From contig JBKBRC010000003.1 in assembly GCA_046292345.1 (NCBI GenBank), forward strand, positions 61,025-125,024: a DNA stretch of 64,000 nucleotides. The letters are read 5' to 3'. A model generated the notes under the pieces. That model did not search any database. It had not been told where the DNA came from and was given only the letters and a program-made list of their open reading frames with translations. The DNA is from JBKBRC01 sp046292345 (GTDB lineage Bacteria > Bacteroidota > Rhodothermia > Rhodothermales > Rubricoccaceae). Shown one piece after another: positions 62,721-64,000 of the stretch. Both the position numbers and the translations under genes were made by a program. Every line of letters begins with the position of its first letter. Position 1 is the stretch's first letter.

Positions 62721-64000
62721 ATGGCCCGCGCCCGCACCCGTTTCGTCTGCCAGGACTGTGGACACGAGGCGCCGCGCTGGAGCGGGCAGTGCGCCGGCTG
62801 CGGCGCGTGGAACACGCTCGTGGAGGAGGCCGCCCCGCAGGCCGTCAAGGCGCCCGTGCTGCGCGCCGCGGAGGCGGGCACGGGCGGGGCGCGCCTGCGC
62901 GGTGCCTACGGCCGCACGCGCCCGCAGCGCCTCGACGAGGTCGCGCTTGCCGAGCGGCACCGCCTCGTGACCGGCCTGGCGGAGTTCGACCGCGTCGTGG
63001 GTGGCGGCGTGATGGTGGGCTCGCTCACGCTCGTCGCCGGGGACCCCGGCATCGGCAAGTCCACGCTCATGACCGAACTCGGGCGGCGCCTGGCCGGGCA
63101 CTCGCTGCTCTACGTGACGGGCGAGGAGAGCGCGCAGCAGGTCAAGCTGCGCGCGGCGCGCATGGGCGTAGACGCCGGCGCGTTTTTCCTTTTTCCGGAA
63201 ACCAACGTCGAGGCGATCCTCGCCGCCGCGCACGACGTGCAGCCGGACGTGATGGTCGTCGACTCGATCCAGACCGTCTACCGGCCCGACCTCGCGAGCG
63301 CCCCGGGCTCGGTGGCGCAGGTGCGCGAGTCCACGGCGGCCCTGCTCGACGTTACCAAGACGCTGCCCACGACGACGTTCCTGGTCGGGCATGTCACCAG
63401 GAGCGGTAGCATCGCCGGCCCGCGCGTGCTCGAGCACATGGTCGATACCGTGCTGCACTTCGAGGGAGACCGCCACCACGCCTACCGCGTGCTGCGCGCC
63501 GTCAAGAACCGCTTCGGTGCCTCGGGCGAGCTCGGCGTGTTCGAGATGCGCGAGCGCGGCCTGGCCGAGGTCGCCAGCCCGAGCGCGCTCTTCCTCGCCG
63601 AGCGCAGCTTCGGCATGAGCGGCTCGGCGGTCGTGTGCGCCGTCGAGGGCACGCGCCCGCTGCTCGTAGAGGTCCAGGCGCTCGTGGCGCCGGCCAGCTA
63701 CGGCACCCCGCAGCGCACCGCGACCGGCTTCGACGGGCGCCGCCTCGCGCTGCTGCTCGCCGTGCTTGAAAAGCGCGAGGGGCTTCGCCTCTCGCAGCAG
63801 GACGTGTTCCTGAACGTGGCCGGCGGCGTGCGGCTCGAGGAGCCGGCCGTAGACCTGGCCGTGGTGCTCGCCGCGGCTTCGTCGTTTCGCGACGTGCCGC
63901 TGGACTCGGGGACGGCCGTCTTTGGCGAGGTCGGGCTGGGCGGCGAGGTGCGCGCCGTCAGCCGCACCGAGGCGCGCCTGGCCGAGATCCGCCAGCTCGG
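62721..64000 (+). CDS. radA: DNA repair protein RadA, C-terminus cut by window edge
   Basis: The first 426 residues of RadA/Sms. A zinc finger (FVCQDCGHEAPRWSGQCAGCGAWNT) is followed by the RecA-like domain with Walker A AGDPGIGKST, Walker B VMVVDSIQTVY and the RadA motif KNRFG (VKNRFGASGELGVFEM), and the Lon-like C-terminal domain begins at about residue 310 (ALFLAERSFGMSGSAVV). It is a branch-migration factor in recombinational repair. The usual HVTKEG loop reads HVTRSG here. The gene runs off the window edge. Confidence 0.95.
   Translation, partial: MARARTRFVCQDCGHEAPRWSGQCAGCGAWNTLVEEAAPQAVKAPVLRAAEAGTGGARLRGAYGRTRPQRLDEVALAERHRLVTGLAEFDRVVGGGVMVGSLTLVAGDPGIGKSTLMTELGRRLAGHSLLYVTGEESAQQVKLRAARMGVDAGAFFLFPETNVEAILAAAHDVQPDVMVVDSIQTVYRPDLASAPGSVAQVRESTAALLDVTKTLPTTTFLVGHVTRSGSIAGPRVLEHMVDTVLHFEGDRHHAYRVLRAVKNRFGASGELGVFEMRERGLAEVASPSALFLAERSFGMSGSAVVCAVEGTRPLLVEVQALVAPASYGTPQRTATGFDGRRLALLLAVLEKREGLRLSQQDVFLNVAGGVRLEEPAVDLAVVLAAASSFRDVPLDSGTAVFGEVGLGGEVRAVSRTEARLAEIRQL

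Overview
The window is about 64 kb of very GC-rich, densely coding bacterial chromosome. Several features point to Bacteroidota sensu lato, most likely Rhodothermota and probably near Rubricoccus/Rubrivirga. These are a type A type-IX-secretion sorting domain, the gene set miaB / sigma-54 regulator / lptE in the order seen across Bacteroidota, -33/-7 style promoters (TTTG ... TAnnTTKG), arsenosugar genes, a HiPIP and a xenorhodopsin-type rhodopsin. Coding is about 90 percent. The genus is inference; no rRNA is present.

Layout. 1-5.2 kb, minus strand: partial lptE, a sensor-less sigma-54 activator, small lipoproteins, a DUF4286 protein and miaB. 6.0-8.7 kb, minus: ribE, ribD and an unrecognised protein. 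8.8-13.1 kb: plsC, a YvlD-type membrane protein and a large soluble multi-PAS/GAF histidine kinase. 13.2-18.1 kb, plus: tig, clpP, an aldehyde dehydrogenase, a lipoprotein and a HiPIP. 18.1-21.4 kb: a GNAT-nitrilase fusion, a probable gene remnant and a D-Ala-D-Ala-ligase-like ATP-grasp enzyme. 21.8-26.1 kb: a zinc ribbon protein, a lysine 2,3-aminomutase family protein, and an arsenosugar set (ArsM, ArsS, peroxidase-like protein). 26.4-30.7 kb: a degenerate GGDEF protein, deoB, a membrane protein with a repeat tail, a hotdog thioesterase and two microcompartment vertex proteins. 30.8-36 kb: a Cdc48-type double AAA ATPase divergent from the rhodopsin, an NhaC-type antiporter and tRNA-Leu(CAA). 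36.1-45.2 kb, plus: otsA-otsB, a DigH-like glycosyl hydrolase, an AmpG-like MFS protein, a double GNAT and a GH15 enzyme. 45.3-53.6 kb: a small lipoprotein, tesB, an M23 lipoprotein, and on the minus strand an L,D-transpeptidase, lysA, an M20 dipeptidase, a methyltransferase and ispH. 54-64 kb: a T9SS cargo protein, a PQQ-type sugar dehydrogenase, DUF445, an HD protein, an Mla/MCE transporter (permease, ATPase, MCE) and partial radA.

The most striking property is not a single gene. The window carries about 30 short tandem arrays, with units of mostly 11-21 bp and unrelated sequences. Seven of them are interrupted by a run of exactly 100 N and have the same repeat on both sides of the gap, so their true length is unknown. 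Inside genes every unit I could measure is a multiple of 3 (mostly 15 bp). Outside genes units are of any length, and at least eight arrays start at, or copy, the stop codon of the gene beside them.

Gene sets that appear to work together are: envelope biogenesis (LptE, Mla/MCE, DigH-like plus AmpG-like, M23, L,D-transpeptidase, LysA); trehalose (OtsA/OtsB, perhaps the GH15 enzyme); arsenic methylation to arsenosugars; riboflavin (RibD/RibE); and light-driven proton movement (the rhodopsin, with an NhaC antiporter next to it).
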